In this document: piece after piece, positions 12,549-26,000 of the stretch
Layout: each line of letters opens with the position of its first letter
Numbering within the stretch: the first letter of the stretch is position 1
From: Macropodus opercularis
Lineage: Eukaryota > Chordata > Actinopteri > Anabantiformes > Osphronemidae
DNA: 64,000 bases
Reading direction: 5' to 3'
Assembly (NCBI GenBank): GCA_030770545.1
Contig: CM061090.1
Span: forward strand, 9,751,501 to 9,815,500
The notes under the pieces: model-generated
What the model saw: the letters and a program-made list of their open reading frames with translations, nothing else
Told to the model about the DNA's origin: nothing
The model's database searches: none
Program-made: the position numbers and the translations under genes

Positions 12549-15500
12549 TATGATCGTATAGTAGTGTTTTCAGTAGATTGTTCTGGTGAAGAGAATAACT
12601 GGCAACTTTAATATTTATTATTACATTCTTGGTTTTTTCTTTTCATCCAATATGAAAAGCAGTCATTTTTCACATCACATGCTCTCGGGCCATTATGGCA
12701 GGCAGGTAATTGTTTCTGCCTAATGTTTATGTATTGAGGGAAGCACTAGAATCCCGTGTTTTCAGGGGGTATGGGTGAGACTAGATTGACGATCAGGGCT
12801 CAGGACTGAACCAAAGAAAGGGAACACAGAAAGAGGTTTTTATGCAGGGAAAGTTACGGTGATGAGTGGAACAAAAAGAGATTTAGGAAGGAATTATGGT
12901 AATGTGGACACACTTCTCTTCCTGCGCATAATCCTCAGCTCCCCTGTAACCTGTGGTTGTAAATAATGATAGCTGATAACCTGGGCAGCAGAGAAGCAAG
13001 CTGCTGAGTAAAGCAAACCGCTGTGTGAGAGATAAAGCAAACTTTAACTCTGCTCTCCTGAGGAGAAATGACTTTAGCGAAGAAGGAGAGAGCGGTTAAG
13101 GAAGAAATGATGAGGAGAAAACACAAACAAAAGGAATAAAGTGAGGCACCTTTCAGTTCAGTGAATTACAGCCCATTTTGTTCCACACAAGCTACAGCTG
13201 AAAACTCATAGTCACACTAAAAACCTTCATTAACCTGTTAAATAGACCTTGGGTTAAGGTGTTTGACCAGTCACCCATTATGGACGGATTAATCCAGAAC
13301 ACGTTTGACTGTTATTTGCAAGGTGATTACACAGATGTTTAATTAGATGAGACTCCTGCCTGCTAGAACATCATTTAGATTGTGTGGGACTAGATGGACA
13401 CTGTCAGAGGGAGACGAGGAAGCAAACAGACATAGCCATGACTTTGGTGACAAGTTCGTGTCACGTACTGTATATTTTAAGGGCTGGGAAATCTATGTTG
13501 CAATATTTTCTTATGTATGTGTCATGTTTGTTGTTTTCAAAATAGACTAAATCAACGCATTGTAAGACAGAAAGCTGTGCTGGGGAGTTAAGGGCTAAAA
13601 CTTCCATTCTGAAGAAATGGGGCACGCCGCCAAATTGAGACTTGAGTAGCCACAATATATATTGTTTCAAAATATTTTTTTACTAGAGATATGTTCCAAA
13701 ACGTTTTGTTGTTGTGGAGCCTCCTGTGAAGTCAGATTTACTGCAAGCAGTTGACTGAGGCTCTCTCGACCGATGTTGAGGTTGCGAATATTGAATATTA
13801 AGTTTTACAGCTTATTATTTACTGTGATGCCATAAAGACGAATGGCAAGTTGTAGACCAATGCTAACAGTAGCTTAGGTTGGGCTCTGTGTGTTTCAGAG
13901 AAGCCTTCTACCGTTGAGTTTAGAAAGATCCCATCGAGCTGCTCAGAGTAACGCGAAGCTAACAGCTCTCGTTTCCAAACGGTCGCTAGGTCATAGTCTA
14001 CATGTCGTTTAACACATAATATCGTTCAACAGGTTAACGACTTCATCCGTCTCTTTTGGACGACTCTAGTTTTAATGAACTTCACATGGGAGTTATACAC
14101 AAAGCATTTTGGGAAATGTAGGATGGATGCAGTGTTTGTTGGCGCTTGCCCACTATACAAACCTAAACTATGTTCAGAAGTGCTCCTTTATGCACCACAT
14201 AAATGTTGTAATATTTCTTTACAAATCCATCACAAGCTCCTTTCAGTAATAATCACATCACTGAACACTACTTAGTGATGGACTTACATCTCAGTTTACG
14301 GTTGAGATGTGGGCTCGCTAATTAAATGCAATACATCATTGATATGTAGATAATTAAGATCGTTTTCGTGCTATTCAACCAAAATAAACATATATTTATG
14401 ACATAAAATAGATACAAATTAATGTGTAATTACTTCATTTTTTTGCAAAGACTGTAACATATAGCTTCTATGATCAGAGGAATAAAACCTGTAGGTGGTA
14501 TTTCAAGGAGGCAATGATTTAGATTAAGATGACGTATGTAAATGTGCGGCTCATGTTATTTTGTGCAAATGTGGTTGATGAGGTTTCATGATTACACACA
14601 CGAGTGGTTTTTTGAGTTTGTTTGTGTTCATGCTCATATTATTTCTCTCAACTGTGAGTGTTGCGATAAAGGCTTCACTTGACATGATTATTTCTGATGT
14701 ACAGATAGTCATTCATCTCAGCCTCTATCTCAGCCCATGTTTGATTAGTGAGCCTCCCGCCACCCTGGTCAGATGTAGCGTTCTCTCCTTTCCATAACTA
14801 TGTCTGGGTTTCCTGTTAGACACTGGCCCTTTGGGGAGTCCGACGTCTACATGTGGTTACTGTGTTTAACAAAGATGAGAGACATGAATGCGTATGTCTG
14901 TGTGTGTCAAGCTATCGAAGGTGGTTAAATGATGTACATCTGATTCAGCGGCCAGCTTCACACATCACGCACACGCTTCTCTCCTGGGGGACTCCCTTCC
15001 CTTCCATTTCTCCCGAGTCAGTGCCCTCCCCGCTTACTGAGCGAATTACAGCTGCATAGAGGGTCATCTGGGGTTGTGAAGGACTCGGAGACACAGAGCC
15101 ATGTGTCACACACTGTGGTGGAGCTAACTCGTGCCCTCACAGCTTCCCTTTGATGTTTCACTTCCTCTCTGCAAACTTCCCTTTAATTGGGAGGCATGGT
15201 GCATGTGTGTGTGTGCTGATTTCCTCCATCACACTCATCAGGTTTAGTCTTTGTGCGTAATTGCTGTGCATTTGTGATTGAATATCTGTGTGTGTTCATT
15301 ATGTGTGTTCAACAAGAGAGCGAGGTAGCGCAAAGAGGAAAACGAAGGATAAATCAGAGGCCAAATCAATGAGCATGAGTCCTTGGAGAGAAAGCAATAA
15401 AGTCCATTAACAAGGTGCAGCCACATCATCTGGCAAGGTGTGATTATTATTGATACAAAAAGCAACTGGGTGTTTTATTAGAGCTTTTATTTTTCTAACG

Positions 15501-18166
15501 CTTTGCCCGTTATTATGAGCTGGGTTTGCTTTTTAAGAGAGTGCGTGTGTGCATTACTTTGAGGTGGAGTCCCTTCACCACATCTGCAATGCAGCAGAAA
15601 ACACAAAAAAGAGAGGGAGGAAGAGAGAGGCTCACGTGCTCCGACAAAAAAGTGACGCCGTCGGACGGATTTTCTCTCTCGCTCGCTTCTTTTTTTTTTG
15701 TTGTTGTTGCTTTAGCTGCTTCATTAATAACAAATAACTTTTAAGTCAGTAACTCACAGAGCCAAAAGTCACAGCCTGTTCAAGATGAACTAACAGATTA
15801 AGCTCATACAAACGTCGGGCTGTGTTTTTAAAGGCACACCCATCCCTGGACACATCTGCAATGCACACAGCACCCTGCACCAAGCCAGTGCAGATGTGGC
15901 TGGTAAGGGTGACCTTAGCAAGCAGATCATGGAGGGACTTCACCTCTTACAAACTAATGCTCCATCACTGTTTAAAGGGATTTGACCCTGTAAGCTTTAT
16001 TAAAATGTGTTCATTTAGCCTTTACTTACATGTTTGTTGTTCAAGTAGCAGGTATGAATACTGTGACCACTGGACTCCACTGTCATGCCCTTTATAAATT
16101 GTTGTTAGTCTGACCTTGTGTGTTTGTTGAGCTGATGTGTATTCATTGCTGTTTAAATCCATTCTCCTGTCATACTGAGGGATATTAAACAGGAGAGTTC
16201 TGTCTGCCAAGAATGAAAGATTGCAAGGGCCTCTAAGCTCTTCCTCCTGCTGTAATTCTCCACAATCCTCAAGCACTCACCTGTCAATCAAATGCCGCCT
16301 GACTGACCTCTGACCTTTGATCTCTTCATAAGGGTTTTAATTGGCTCACCAGCAGCATGTTGACTGCTAATTCGCTGTCTGTCTCTTCCTCGGCCACACA
16401 CACACACAAAAGCATCAAAAACCTTCTACCTGTGATGTGTCTGTGTGTGTGATTCTCTGATTTTTGAATGGTGTATTTGGTTTCTTTGTACTGCACGGAT
16501 GAAGTTGTTGTTACAAAGTCTTCCAGAAAAGATTTTAAGGAAACCACCATAATCTTACTTTCTTCTTTGTCTTTCAAATGCAAAAAGAATGCTTCAGTCT
16601 TCCAGCTTTCAAAGCCACAATGACACTATTTTTGTATTCAGATGGGGCAAAAAATATATCAATATATCTCTCTATATAAAAATATCCATGCAAAAGTGAT
16701 TGGGGTGCAGTAAATCCCCTTGTTGCTGGCGATGTGGAATTACACAACTACTAAACACCATCCAAACCTACGGATCACATGGAGAAACGAGTTACGGACA
16801 AACAAGTTGCAGTTTGAAATTCCTGGTTGAGGTGAAGAATCACAGATGGGAGAGACTACAAGCATGCATGCGCCAATCTTATACTGGACACCTTCAAAGA
16901 AACAGTCTTTACCCAGTATTTACTCTCTAATCCCTTTAACCCCTCGAACGCTCCTTCCTCCACATTATTATCCCAAACTCTTGTCTCTGCATTTGCAATA
17001 TGATCTGTATTTATTTCTATAATAACTTACACAAAGGCAAGGGAGACGTATTATTGGATATAATTGAATAAAACAAACTAATATATTTGTATGATTGTAG
17101 CGCTGGTCTCCTGAGGGTTTTTTTGTGTGTTTCTGTCTTTTCTGTGACTAAATACAACACTCTTGTACAATAAAAGTCCACCAGCACCTTCAACAACATA
17201 ATGGACTGCCACCAGGCACCAACTACAAATCCCATAATGCTTTGAGATGTCAACAGAAAATCTAATGCGTGCAGGTGGTCAGGGTACATGTCACCATGTT
17301 TGTTGTTTTGTCCATATGCTGAAAACCACTGAAGCAAAAATTGAAAAGTAAGTTTAATTATTGGTTTAAATGTAACCTCCACACACTATTAGTGTTAGCT
17401 AGTTGTAACCAGTATTGGTATGTGTGTGTTGATGATCTATGCTGGATTATACTGCCTACAAAATCAGTTGCTAGCCTTAAATAAATCTGGGATAACAAAG
17501 GTTGTCGCACTGATGAATGGTCAGCCTAAATTACAACAATGCATCCGGTGTTTGCTTTAAGACCATCATCAACTAACAGCAAAAGTATTATATAAATATA
17601 AAATAATTATTTTAAATATATTTTAAGATGACAGCATGAACGATTTCGGTAATTTAATTGATAAAATCTAAGATCTAAGAGTGAATAAAACAATCACAGG
17701 TGAAAAACCAATTCAATTTAAGTTAACTGCTTGCTACTGAAGTAAACACTGATGTCTAATAGTTGCTCTGGGACACATCACTGAATTTGAGTCAATGCCA
17801 ACACGAGCTTTATAATCTCCCGCCTGACCAATGATTTGATGTGTGACTTGACACTGGCTGCTACAGTAGCTGTTAATAGTTAGCTTCTATGGTAATTAAA
17901 TTGGCAGCAATCCAAATGGCAGTGACAGTGGATCATAAATTACGTTGGCACGGATGGTCGATCAACGAGTGTGAGAGCACGGTAGCAAGAGGGAACATAC
18001 ACAAAGTAAAGAATAGACGCGCTTTACTGCAGGGGATGTTTTCAACCACTAGTGTGCTGTGAGAGATCGTCAGGTGTAGCGTGGGAAATTATTCAATTTC
18101 ACCTAGTTGGTCTAAAACACCTTTTTAGAAAACAAATTAATTATTGTCAAGTGTCAGTGTCTAGTG

Positions 18167-18830
18167 CAGTGATTCCCAACCTGTGTGCTGCGGCACATTA
18201 GTGTGCCATGAGAAATCATCAGGTGTGACGTGGAACATTATCCATTTTCACCAGCTCATTTCTCTAAGTGAGCGGTGTGTAGTGACAAGCAAAACAATGA
18301 AACGCTTCCACAGAGGACAGTTGAACGTTCCACTGCCACCAGATGGACCAACCGCGCTAAATACGGTTCATAGGACACAGTCATGCTTTGAGTGAAGGCA
18401 AACAATGTGAACTGAAAGTTATCTGGTCTTTAACTTTTACTGGGGAACCAACCGAGCCAACTCCACTATGACTGGTGTGAGGGGCAAAGTTGTTCAACGT
18501 GGTTCCCCGTAAACTTAAACGCCATCTCCAGACAAGACACCTGGACAACAACACAGACGATTTTGTTGACATGTGTGAACAGAGAAAAACAGGCAGCGTT
18601 ACTCAGAAAACCCACCAAGACGAGTGAGAAAGTTCTTAACTCTGCCAAGTTATTGAACTCATTGCTAAAGCCAAACAGCTACACACCATAGCAGAGACAT
18701 TGATGCTGCCTGGAAAATGATCTGAAAATAGATGCTAAAGAAATGTTAACGAAAGAAGTCTATCAATTAATCTGATGTTGTCTGTTGAAGTCCTCAGACA
18801 GTAGCAAAGAAAGACGGCTGCAGGGAAAGA
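18167..18830 (+). mobile_element. Decayed hAT-superfamily element with ZBED-type transposase fossil
   Basis: The left end CAGTGATTCCCAACC is a typical hAT terminal inverted repeat. About 340 bp inside, a frame beginning at 18508 reads RKLKRHLQTRH then LDNNTDDFVDMCEQ, which matches the end of a BED zinc finger and the segment after it in ZBED5-like hAT transposases. Further on, sequence near 18640-18715 corresponds to the 'IAKAKQ.HTIAETL.LP' region of those proteins but is broken by frameshifts and stops. A related piece (gtgctgtgagagatcgtcag) lies just upstream at about 18053-18095. No right terminal repeat was found, so the element is truncated and inactive. Confidence 0.65.
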
Positions 18831-19791
18831 ATAGATTATTGGTCACTGGAAAAAAGTGGCACAGCTTTAAGTTTGAGCTTTCCTGACTTTCCTGGCCCAA
18901 AGTTTCTGTCATGATCAGCAAATGCACTTCCTGTTCAGTCATTTTATTTTATTCACTTCCTGTTTAGTCTGTTCTTTTTCCTCCCAACTTGACTAATCAG
19001 CTCAATCAGTTTCACCTGTGCTCCCCCTCATTGTTTATAAGCAGGTCTCAGTCACTTTTTAAGCTCTTAGATCGTCATAGTGGTGAAGTTTGGTCTCTCA
19101 CTCTTTGGATTGTGAGTTTATCCATGTCTGCATTTTGTCTGGTTCAAGCTAATGTTTTTGTCAGTATAATTTTGCAATAGCACGATGTTGGCAATGGCAA
19201 ACATGTGTTTAAGGGAAGTGTTACGTCTGGGTTCCATGCCTATGACACCCTGCACCAGGGGGTTTATCTCGTGCATCGTCTGCCTTGTGTTGGTTGTTGT
19301 TGCCTCGCGCCACCTGCTTCCATGACTTCAATCGGCCACGTGCTCAGCTGTTTGACCAACCACGCTAGTGAAAGTGCTGAAGTGATCACGGTTTGGCTTT
19401 TGTCACTCAAGTTTGGCTCCTGTTAACTAATCAGTTCTGCCTCATCTTCACCAATCCACGTGTTCTACTGTCCCAGACTTCTGCATTAACTCTTGACCCC
19501 GTAGCCCAGCTCGCCGAGACCAGAGCCTTACAGCCTCATCCCTCTGGACTGCATATCCCAGTGTTCCCTCACTCGTTTATCTCCTCCTGTCTGAGAAGTG
19601 CTACTGCTTCCTGTTGCTGCTGCGTGCTTGTGTTTTATCATTACAACTTTATTGAGAGCTTGTCTTTTTTTAAATTTTTTTCCTATAGGATGACTGCAGA
19701 CGTTGGAGGTGTAGTCTCGCCAGTCTCATGTTTTGAGCGTTGGTAGTAGGGTAAACTCTCTGGCAAGAGTCATGCAGGCACAACGTGAACT

Positions 19792-19806
19792 GGGGGGGGG
19801 GGGGGG
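19792..19806. repeat. Poly(G) run, 15 bp
   Basis: Fifteen consecutive G on the plus strand about 260 bp before the chrnb1 start codon. It could form G-rich structure, but it is a single run and not a canonical four-tract quadruplex. Confidence 0.8.
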
Positions 19807-20017
19807 TGAATGGTGACGCACAACCCCTGCCCTGTTCTCAGGAGGTAACTGGAGCACACAGCATTTGGCCAAATGGCCTGAGTGACAGACAACAACAGTC
19901 CACGCTATCCACGCAAAGCTCCCTCTGACCGCTAGTAAGAGCAGCGCTGGAAAACCGGACAAAGAAAACCATTAGTTGCGTTTGTTTTGACGAGGTGGTG
20001 CATTGCTCTTATAGTTT

Positions 20018-20034
20018 TGTTATATATATTTAAA
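20018..20034 (+). promoter_or_regulatory. Possible TATA element of chrnb1
   Basis: The sequence gttatatatatttaaaac lies about 35-45 bp before the chrnb1 ATG. If used, it implies a very short 5' leader. AT-rich sequence is common here, so this is a weak positional inference. Confidence 0.3.
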
Positions 20035-20062
20035 ACACTTTTTTTATGTCCTCAATGTCACC

Positions 20063-23000
20063 ATGAAAAGCTCTGGTCTGTTCCTCCTGGCATGTTGCTT
20101 AGGAAGCCTGAGCACGTTGGGAGGTAGGTAACAAATGTTTGTTTTTCTCATTTCATTGATAATGTGACTTTAAAAACTGTGAGACACTAATATAAATTAT
20201 AAAAACAATTTCAATTTAATCAGTGCTTAGCAGTATGATGTAAACAATCTTTTGTTATACGCCGATGCCTTGATATGCTCATGTTGATTTAATGTGTAGT
20301 CTTTCCCTGACTGTCCAACCTCATTGATCCATTATAGTAACATTAAAATTGTCTGTGTTGCCTCCTGGCATGTGCTATCGCATAGCAGGAAATATTTAGC
20401 ATAGTGTAAGGAGTCAAGTTTGCCAACACTAAACATGCTTTTTTTTTTTTATTGTATATCTAGAATTCGTCTGTTCAAGATCTGTTTTTTTTGTTTTTTG
20501 TTTTTTATATTCACATAACGTGTATGTTTAAAAAAAAACAAAAAAAAAAAAAACTAACACGCCCTGTATGACTTTTTGGGTAGTAAGACTTAAAAACATA
20601 ATGCAGGTTTTGCCCAAAGTCATCAAGTTACATTCATGTTGAATCATTAAATAGTTAAGATGTTCTAGAGTGAACCAAATCAAAATTTGGCCAGAGTCCA
20701 AGAGGAGAAAGAGTCCAAGAGGAGAAATTCAACTGAACTGACATCAGGTACTTGGCCTCCATTTATAAACATAAATCTACAGCGATCTTGTCAAACAAAG
20801 GATTTTATGTCTTGAAGAGGCGCAAAAGTGCAACTTTTAAATTCCTCACTTGTCGCTGAAGTCCTCATCATTGGGCGAGAAATTACAAAGTCCAGTCACA
20901 TTTGCGAAGAACCCATCTGGTTTCGCTGGTCTTATCTGACCTTTCAACCAAATCAACTGAGCCAGCCACTGAGAAAATGCAGAATTCTGCCTTCCACGAC
21001 CGCCCCCACCCGTGGCCATCAGCAGTCACGCAGCCCTGTGCCTCGCTAATGTGGGTGCCTTGCTGAGTGATCGTTGTCATTTATTCCTGTCAGGTCAGAT
21101 CCTGCTGGGGCCACAGCTGTGCCAAACGTGATGAATGCTGCGTCACTAGAGCTGCTGATTATAAATGCCTCTAACCTTCCGCCACTGAGGAGGAAATCGG
21201 TGCAAATAAAACAGGAGTTATGTAGAAGGCAAGGATGCAAGGATTTGGGTTACGGAAAGTGGACGACCACGTGCATGACGTGACACATTATCACTGCTAC
21301 TGGGGAAAAACCCAGTTTGCAGGTCACCAGAAGCTGAGACTAAACACTGGCACTGCTTAATCTAACCCTACCCACATTATTCATGGTCCTAATTACATGA
21401 AATGAAAGGTTTTGCTTTTAGCTTTGCAACATGCTGAGTGTAGAGCAGCGGCGAGAGGGACGGCTGGTCAAAGCACGGAGCACTGATTTTGAGAACGGCT
21501 AGTTTAATTTGCATACTGGCTTTACATCCGTTTTAGCTAATCACCCACCTTCATGAAATATTCGGTTGGTGGCAGCCCATGTCAGATCAACGCGTTAATG
21601 ATCAGCACAATAAAACTGAAGCTTTGAGAACTGTGTGACAGCTGGAACAGAGGGATGCTTCTTCTTATTAGGCGTTTACTTTGAAACATGAAGCTGGATG
21701 TTGTTTAATTGGATGCGTTATTTTGATTTGCTATATCAGAGGTTTGTTGAACCTCATCACATCTAGTCTGGTTGTCACCTGCTAGGACACAATCTTCTGT
21801 TTTAACTAGTTCTACTGTGCTTCCACTACTGAGCTAAAAGGCCCGTTTGTTGTTGCTTTCGTTAGAGTTTTGTCAGTTTTCTCTACTTGTCCTTCAGGTG
21901 CCACCGAAGGGGAGCAGGCTCTGATGAAGAAGCTGTTCCACAAGTACAACGTCAAAGTTCGGCCAGCACGCACCCCTGAGGAGAGGGTGGTGGTCCGTGT
22001 GGGCATGATCCTCTCCTCCTTCGTTGGACTGGTGAGGCCTTACATAACAGGTTTTTAAAATATGTCAGACTTTCACATACAAGGGTTTTGAGTGCAGTCG
22101 TTCCTCATCATGCTGTGGACCCAGTAGTCACAGGTGACAGGATAACAAACCACTCTACTGAGCACGAGTTGCAAAAGTAGCACTTGGTTTTTCATGTATT
22201 ATATATGAAAGTACCATCTGTTTTTGAATCCAGCGTTTGTTGGCCACTAATGAGATTTGACATTTATTTACTTCAGTCGTGCTGGGAAATAATTTTTCTG
22301 CAGCGTCCACACACTGGGTTTCTGCCTGTATGCTGACCTAAAACGCTATAAGGCAGGGATGGCTTAAAGGTCCTGTTTTGCTGATTCCCATGGGCCAGTG
22401 CTCTTGTTGCACAGCTGCTCATACTATAGATGATGGTACTGCTATGGTGGTTTCGATGCTCTGTCCATTGACACCTCCATGTGACCACCAGAGGTTTGGG
22501 GTTCAACAACAACTGCTTTACGGATTCTTCCCATCTTTACTGTATGTGCCCACTCCCACTTTTATCAAGTTTAATCCAGTTTTCTCAGTCTAGCTGTTCT
22601 TTGCAGATGTCTGTTGAATTAGACCCACTTCTGGCCAACTTTTGTTTGTTTAATGAAGTTTTGTGCTTTACTGTAACATGATCTATTTGTGAGTCCTCAA
22701 ACCACCGTAGTGATACTGAACTCGATAGTACTCGGTATTGTGCAGTACTGCGCACACAGGTCTACACTGAGCGCACTCCTTACACCTCCACTCAAGGTCA
22801 GTCTCACTCTGGAGGGGAAGTCACATGGGAGCCTTAAGTTCTGGAGTGGAAGTCTAGAAAACTGACCCACTTGGAGCCACAGTGCCCATCTGCCCACAGC
22901 TATTCATCTGGATAACTGCAGTGATATTACTGAAACACTTGCAGGAAGGACTGGGTCAGTGACGCGGTAGGTACTGTATTTAAAGTATGTGTTGGTGTGA

Positions 23001-26000
23001 GAGCGAGATGGTTAAGTCAACCTCTCCCTCTCCTTGCCAACCCCCTCCTCTGTTTCTGTCCCAGCTGTCTCGCTGACATTCCTCCCGGTGTTTTAAATAG
23101 CAGGCCCAGCTCAGAGCAGCTCTGCTTTCCTGCTGGATACACAATTGCATGCTCACATACACATCCATGTGTCGTTGAGACGCACAACTTTACCCACTGC
23201 CAGTAGTATGCGTGTCTTGTAAAAAGAAACACAGACACTGTAGCGTATCACACATTCAACATCATCCAGCAACAAGCAGATGATTATTATGAGAAGGTGC
23301 AGGGCATTATGAGAAATACGACCAAGGTTAAAAAGGTTAGAGCTCACTTCAGCAGGCGTAGAGATACTGAACCAGCCACTGCATAATAACCTAGAGATGT
23401 CTCTGTGTTTGCCTTTCAGAATATGAAAAATGAAGAAATGAGTACAATTGTTGTCATGAATCTGGTAAGTTAATTTATTTCAGCACATCTCACTAAATCA
23501 AATTTGCGTTTGTTTGCGAGCTCAACCTCTCAGATTTAAAACCACTTTCTGTTACCGTGTTGTTTGCAGTAATAAAACTGCAGTGAAGGGAATGTTTAAC
23601 CCCCACACACGGTCTCAGAATCACAAACTAGCTGATTAATTCTTCAGTTGTACACTACACAAATAACAATGGGATCATTGTAAGAAACAAATATGCAAAT
23701 GCTGGTTTTGTTATGTGATTACAAATGCACAGGGAAAGTATAGTATAATGACTAATTAGCTACAATGTGTATTGCAAACATTCCCCTTTCTGCCATTTTG
23801 TCTAATTTGTACATAAACATGCACTTTTTTTTTTTAAACAGGAATGGACAGATTATCGACTGTCGTGGAAGCCAAAGGATCACGATGGGATTGAAGTGTT
23901 GCGCATTCCCTCTGGGAAGGTTTGGCTGCCTGACATTGTGCTCATCAATAAGTAAGCACAAGCGCTGCGCACGCATTCATCACAAGAAGTGATAGAAGGA
24001 GCAATGTGGTCACTTGGCTTCATTCGGGAAGTTCCGATTTTGACGATGGAGGTTTTCTGGATGTGCTCGTCATCCAGTGTTGTAATTCACTAAAATAGCA
24101 GGCTGTGCTAAACGAGCTGAGTAGCAGCAGATTGTTGGAGCCAGAACACGCAGCTGCACCCAGTGGACATTAGGTTAAAGACCTGCTACAGTACAGCACC
24201 AGTGAAATGGAAAAACTATATGTCACAGCATTAAACAGGATAAGAAAAACGGCGAGTGTCACCTCTTTTTCCTCACGCCCCCTCCCCCCTCTGCTTATGC
24301 AGGCCACCCTCCCGCCAACGCCACTGTAAATATCCCCACTGCCCCATTCATCAACACTTTGTAGGCAATTAAACAGCATGGTTTCCTAATAAATGAGCTG
24401 ATGGCCCTGCTCAGCCACTACAGCCTGGGAGCTGTTCATTTGGAACCGCACATGCAAATAATCTATGCACATAAATGTAAAAGCCCACTCTGTGTGTGAT
24501 CCATGCTGGTCATTATACAGTAGCAGCAGCTTCTTCATTGCAGGGCTGCTTATCAGAGCTCTAAAAGCCACGCAGTGCTCCCTGACAGACGACTAAACGT
24601 GTGTGTCATTGATTGGACGTTTTGTTGTTATGAACCCAACGGCTCAGAAACGTCGGACATTAGTGCTGCATTTAAACCTGCCTGGGGTCGTGGTTTCATA
24701 GACACCAATTGAAATGTTTTAGTGCAGCCCTTCCATACAATGTACCGTAGGAGTGAATGGGAGGATTAACTGCTCTTACACTCATTCTCTTCACTCTGAC
24801 ACTCTCTTAGTAGGAAACACAAAACCCTGCGTTATTGCGCAGAAAAGGCTGAATGACAGGACGTGGTGGCGTGAGACAAGGGCCACATTAGACTCAAACC
24901 ATGATGTACGTCAGTGAGGGTCAGAGGCCATGTTTTGCCCTTTTCTGCATAATTAGCTTTACATTTGAAACTGAGCCGCCTGCTAGAATATAAAGGCACA
25001 AAATGACATGAGACATACAGTACTGTGCAAAAGTATTAGGCAGGTGGGAAAAATGCTGTATACAAAGAATGCTTTCAAAAATGTATTAAACATTTATTTT
25101 CATAAATGAACAGAAATCTAAATCCATCAATATTTGGTGTCACCACCCTTTACCTTTAAAACAGCAGCAGTTCTTCTAGGTTCACTTGCTCACAGTTGTT
25201 AAAGGAACTAGTAGGTTGCTCCAAACATCTTGGAGAACTAACCACAGATCTTCTGTGGATGCAGGGTTTCTCACATCCTTCTGTCTCTTCATGTGATTCC
25301 ACACTCTCCATGATGTTGAGATCAGGGCTCTGTACATTTCTTAAGGCATTCTTTGTTTAACATTTTTCACACCTGCTTAAAACTTTTGCTCAGTACTGTT
25401 GCATTACAACGAGAAATCAGAATAGCTTTCAAGAATATGCAAATAAAGACATTGAGATGTTTGGTCCAAACTAGGCTAATTACTGTAAGAAAGCCAAACT
25501 AGTTGCATTTGTATTAAGACGTTATATGAAACTCTTTGCAGTAATGATGGGGTGTTTGATGTGGCCCTGCACGTCCATGTGCAGGCTTACAGTGATGGGA
25601 GAGTGACCTGGACGCCCCCGGCCCTGTACTGCAGCTCCTGTGGAGTTAAGGTGACATCTACACTCCAAAATCTGAACCTGACTACACTTTTCTTGTGACG
25701 AACTTTCTTTCTTTTCCTCTTTCACTGTACGTACGGCTTTGTTTCTGCTGCCTAGGTGACCTATTTTCCATTTGACTGGCAAAACTGCAGCATGCAGTTC
25801 CGTTCCTACACATATGACTCGACGGAGATTGAGCTGCAGTATGCGCGGGACTCCAAAGGCAACGAGATACGGGAGATCCTGCTGGACGACTCCTACAGTG
25901 GTGAGAATGTGGTGGCACAATGAGCATGGCTGGATAGAAAACCGATGGTCAGGTAGATGCTCTGAACGCACGTAGGGATGTGGTGAAGAGTGAGCGCTTT

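Larger units (their letters stand above)
11621..20000. other. Intergenic region between fgf11 and chrnb1
   Basis: No gene recognised over about 8.4 kb. The sequence is AT-rich, with scattered simple repeats, the 12.5-kb tandem duplication and the hAT fossil at 18.0-18.8 kb. Open frames up to 127 codons show no family motifs. Confidence 0.6.
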
